This document shows, piece after piece, positions 9,359 to 10,643 of a stretch of 10,643 nt of DNA (position 1 is the first letter of the stretch; each line of letters opens with the position of its first letter). The stretch comes from Desulfotomaculum sp. GTDB lineage: Bacteria; Bacillota; Desulfotomaculia; Desulfotomaculales; Nap2-2B. The stretch lies in contig DMIY01000089.1 in NCBI GenBank assembly GCA_003457075.1, forward strand, positions 1 through 10,643. Direction: 5' to 3'. The notes below the pieces were generated by a model, which was not told the DNA's origin, ran no database searches, and saw nothing but the letters and a program-made list of their open reading frames with translations. Both the position numbers and the translations under genes were made by a program.

Positions 9359-9931
9359 TTAAAAAACCTTTTTCCTGGTCAATTCCTCCTGAACCTCGTT
9401 TAAAGCCTCCCCAAAGCGCTGGAAATGGACAACTTCTCTTTCTCTTAAAAAGCGCAGGGCATCCTTGATCCCCGGGTCGACGCTTAGTCTGATCAGATGT
9501 TCATATGTAGTACGGGCTTTTTGTTCGGCAGCCATGTCTTCGTGCAGGTCGGTGACCGGATCACCAGTGGCCTGAACATAAGCGGCAGTCCAGGGTACGC
9601 CGTTGGCATCGGCCGGATATACGGCATGATCATGTTCAGTAAAATGAGAACCCAAATTTGCCTGCTCGAGTTGTTCTACGGGGACTCCTTTTAACAGCTT
9701 GTAAATCATGGTTCCGATCATTTCCCAGTGGGCCAGTTCCTCTGTTCCAATATCGTTCAACAGCCCCTTGGTTTTGTTGGTGGGCATGGTATATCTTTGC
9801 GTAAGGTAGCGAACGCCGGCGGATAATTCGCTGTCCGGACCGCCGTACTGCGCCATGAGGTACCTGGCCATGCGGACGTCTGGCTGTGTAACACAGATTG
9901 GATATTCCAGTTTTCTTTCATAAATCCACAC
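9359..9931 (-). CDS. cotJC: Spore coat protein CotJC (manganese-catalase family)
   Basis: A 190-residue protein that closely matches CotJC, an inner spore-coat component belonging to the non-heme manganese catalase family. It begins with the characteristic MW-I/V-YE-K/R-KL-x-YP. Residues aligning with the dimanganese ligands of known Mn catalases are all present: Glu35 (in DSELSAGVRYL), Glu65 and His68 (GTEELAHWEM), Glu136 (AAEQKARTTYEHL) and His169 (LREREVVHFQRF). The E65-x-x-H68 spacing and the 33-residue gap from Glu136 to His169 both agree with the catalase family. It is shorter than full catalases, as CotJC proteins are. The start is GTG at 9929-9931, with AAAGGGG at 9942-9948 upstream. 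It is the last gene of cotJA-cotJB-cotJC, 50 bases after cotJB. Peroxide breakdown during sporulation is plausible but inferred. Confidence 0.95.
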   Translation of the reverse strand: MWIYERKLEYPICVTQPDVRMARYLMAQYGGPDSELSAGVRYLTQRYTMPTNKTKGLLNDIGTEELAHWEMIGTMIYKLLKGVPVEQLEQANLGSHFTEHDHAVYPADANGVPWTAAYVQATGDPVTDLHEDMAAEQKARTTYEHLIRLSVDPGIKDALRFLREREVVHFQRFGEALNEVQEELTRKKVF

Positions 9932-9981
9932 TTTCTTAAGCCCCTTTCTAGCCTGAAAATAACTTTATTTCTATAGGGATT

Positions 9982-10233
9982 TTATATGTCCCAGGGCCAT
10001 GGTTGTTCTACCCATTGCCAGGGGTATTTACTGGGCGATAAGCCGTATACGGCCAGGGGGCCGTAAAGACTTTCGTATTGCACTTTAAGCTGGTTCAACT
10101 GTCCTGTTGCTTTGTTGTATTCGTTAAGTGGTTCCTGTTCGTCAGGGTGGGTGTCCAGGTATAAAGTAAGTTCCACGGCGACAAACTCCAGTTGTTGTAT
10201 TTCGCTTAACATCTGCAATTGCTGTGGGTCCAC
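9982..10233 (-). CDS. cotJB: Spore coat protein CotJB
   Basis: An 83-residue protein matching CotJB, a small spore-coat assembly protein encoded with CotJA and CotJC. Recognisable features are LEFVAVELTLYLDTHPDEQEP (about 15-35), an amphipathic middle with YESLYGPL (about 53-60), and the Trp/Pro-rich end YPWQWVEQPWPWD (about 69-81), a CotJB signature. The start is GTG at 10231-10233, with a strong AAGGAGG at 10241-10247 seven bases away. The gene begins 22 bases after the cotJA stop. Its molecular function is not known; it is required with its operon partners for normal coat composition in the Bacillus family. Confidence 0.95.
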   Translation of the reverse strand: MDPQQLQMLSEIQQLEFVAVELTLYLDTHPDEQEPLNEYNKATGQLNQLKVQYESLYGPLAVYGLSPSKYPWQWVEQPWPWDI

Positions 10234-10255
10234 GGTAATTCCTCCTTGTAATGGA

Positions 10256-10468
10256 TTAGGGGTAGGGGCGGTACAACTCCGGGAATAGAGTCCCTTTTTT
10301 CAATGCTTCAGCAGGGCTGTAGATTGCCCCGTAACGCTGCCGGGGAACATAAGCAGTGGCCAATTTTACGGGAGGATAAACTGCGCTGGTGTGCAGACCG
10401 GATGAATGATTGGTTGTGGCGGCACGTGATTCACCCGATCCTTCCTTTGCAAGACGATTCTTATCCAT
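10256..10468 (-). CDS. cotJA: Spore coat-associated protein CotJA
   Basis: A 70-residue protein with the conserved CotJA C-terminal block: LATAYVPRQRYGAIYSP (about 36-52) followed by EALKKGTLFPELYRPY (about 54-69). The first 30 residues are polar, rich in Ser, Thr and Ala, and unlike other family members, as is usual. ATG 10466-10468 is preceded by GGAGGTG at 10474-10480. It is the first gene of the three-gene cotJ operon, downstream of a sigma-E-like promoter. CotJA is a coat-associated protein whose assembly depends on other coat proteins; no enzymatic role is known. Confidence 0.95.
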   Translation of the reverse strand: MDKNRLAKEGSGESRAATTNHSSGLHTSAVYPPVKLATAYVPRQRYGAIYSPAEALKKGTLFPELYRPYP

Positions 10469-10480
10469 AAAAACACCTCC

Positions 10481-10643
10481 TGATTACTTAATTTTTTGGT
10501 AGAGTTGGTAAAGTTTGTTGTCGTAGTAGTATAGTATGCAGTGATTACTCGAGATGACACAAGCATTTGACATTCGCCTGAATGCTGTTCTTGTCTCTTA
10601 TTAAAAAATGACGGTTATTTTTAGTACTACAGCGTAGTATTGC
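10481..10643. other. Upstream region of cotJ to the window edge, with small inverted repeats
   Basis: No gene is recognised in these 163 bases. Besides the sigma-E-like promoter there are two inverted repeats. AGCATT (10562-10567) pairs with AATGCT (10581-10586) across 13 bases. TACTAC (10625-10630) pairs with GTAGTA (10634-10639) across three bases, with flanking pairing at 10623-10624. A perfect TTGACA at 10567-10572 on the plus strand lacks a good -10 at normal spacing. These could be control sites for a gene beyond the right edge. Confidence 0.5.
10531..10557 (-). promoter_or_regulatory. Sigma-E-type promoter of the cotJ operon
   Basis: Reading the minus strand, TCATCTC at 10557-10551 is followed after 12 bases by CATACTAT at 10538-10531. 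The second element differs by one base from the sigma-E -10 consensus CATACAAT. The first resembles the KMATATT -35 element, with a fair match. In Bacillus subtilis cotJ is transcribed in the mother cell by sigma E, so the assignment fits known regulation. The -10 lies 62 bases before the cotJA start codon. Confidence 0.75.

Noticed and set aside
10366..10566. A 66-codon minus-strand open frame across the cotJ promoter
   Set aside because: It covers the sigma-E-like promoter and overlaps cotJA in another frame, with low-complexity Thr/Asn content.

Overview
The window reads as chromosomal DNA of an endospore-forming Firmicute, most likely a clostridial lineage such as Peptococcaceae (Desulfotomaculum/Pelotomaculum-like). 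The grounds are a complete spore-coat cotJ operon, a csaB-type pyruvyl transferase beside a DUF5693 membrane protein, secreted proteins with a copper-amine-oxidase-N-like domain, strong AGGAGG-type ribosome sites and frequent GTG/TTG starts. The taxon is inferred from gene content, not from any marker search.

Layout. (1) Positions 1-3019, plus strand: the last 35 codons of a pcrA/uvrD-type helicase, an Amj-family (DUF2837) membrane protein, and ligA, the NAD-dependent DNA ligase. The gaps are 25 and 14 bases, so this is probably one operon: the conserved pcrA-ligA pair with a lipid II flippase candidate between them. (2) Positions 3020-3467: a gene-poor interval holding a short AAAGGYA tandem repeat and a large imperfect inverted repeat (about 3117-3166 against 3259-3312) that looks like a fold-back or MITE-like element. 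(3) Positions 3468-9276, plus strand: four tightly packed cell-envelope genes. They encode a DUF5693 polytopic membrane protein, CsaB, a secreted phosphodiester glycosidase with a C-terminal copper-amine-oxidase-N-like domain, and a secreted six-repeat beta-propeller-like protein. The joins are a 26-base overlap, a 28-base gap and a 4-base ATGA overlap. A candidate intrinsic terminator sits across the last codons of the fourth gene. (4) Positions 9359-10468, minus strand: cotJA-cotJB-cotJC, converging on the envelope cluster. A convincing sigma-E-type promoter lies at 10531-10557. (5) The right edge is upstream DNA with two small inverted repeats.

How the genes work together. CsaB is known to add ketal pyruvate to secondary cell-wall polysaccharide, the ligand for SLH-domain surface proteins. 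Its neighbours here are a multispanning membrane protein of unassigned function and two exported proteins with glycan-related or protein-interaction folds. The block is best read as an envelope polysaccharide modification or display module; the roles of DUF5693 and the propeller are inference. The cotJ genes encode inner spore-coat components, including a manganese-catalase-like protein with all expected metal ligands. No CRISPR array, tRNA, rRNA, prophage or recognisable transposase was seen.
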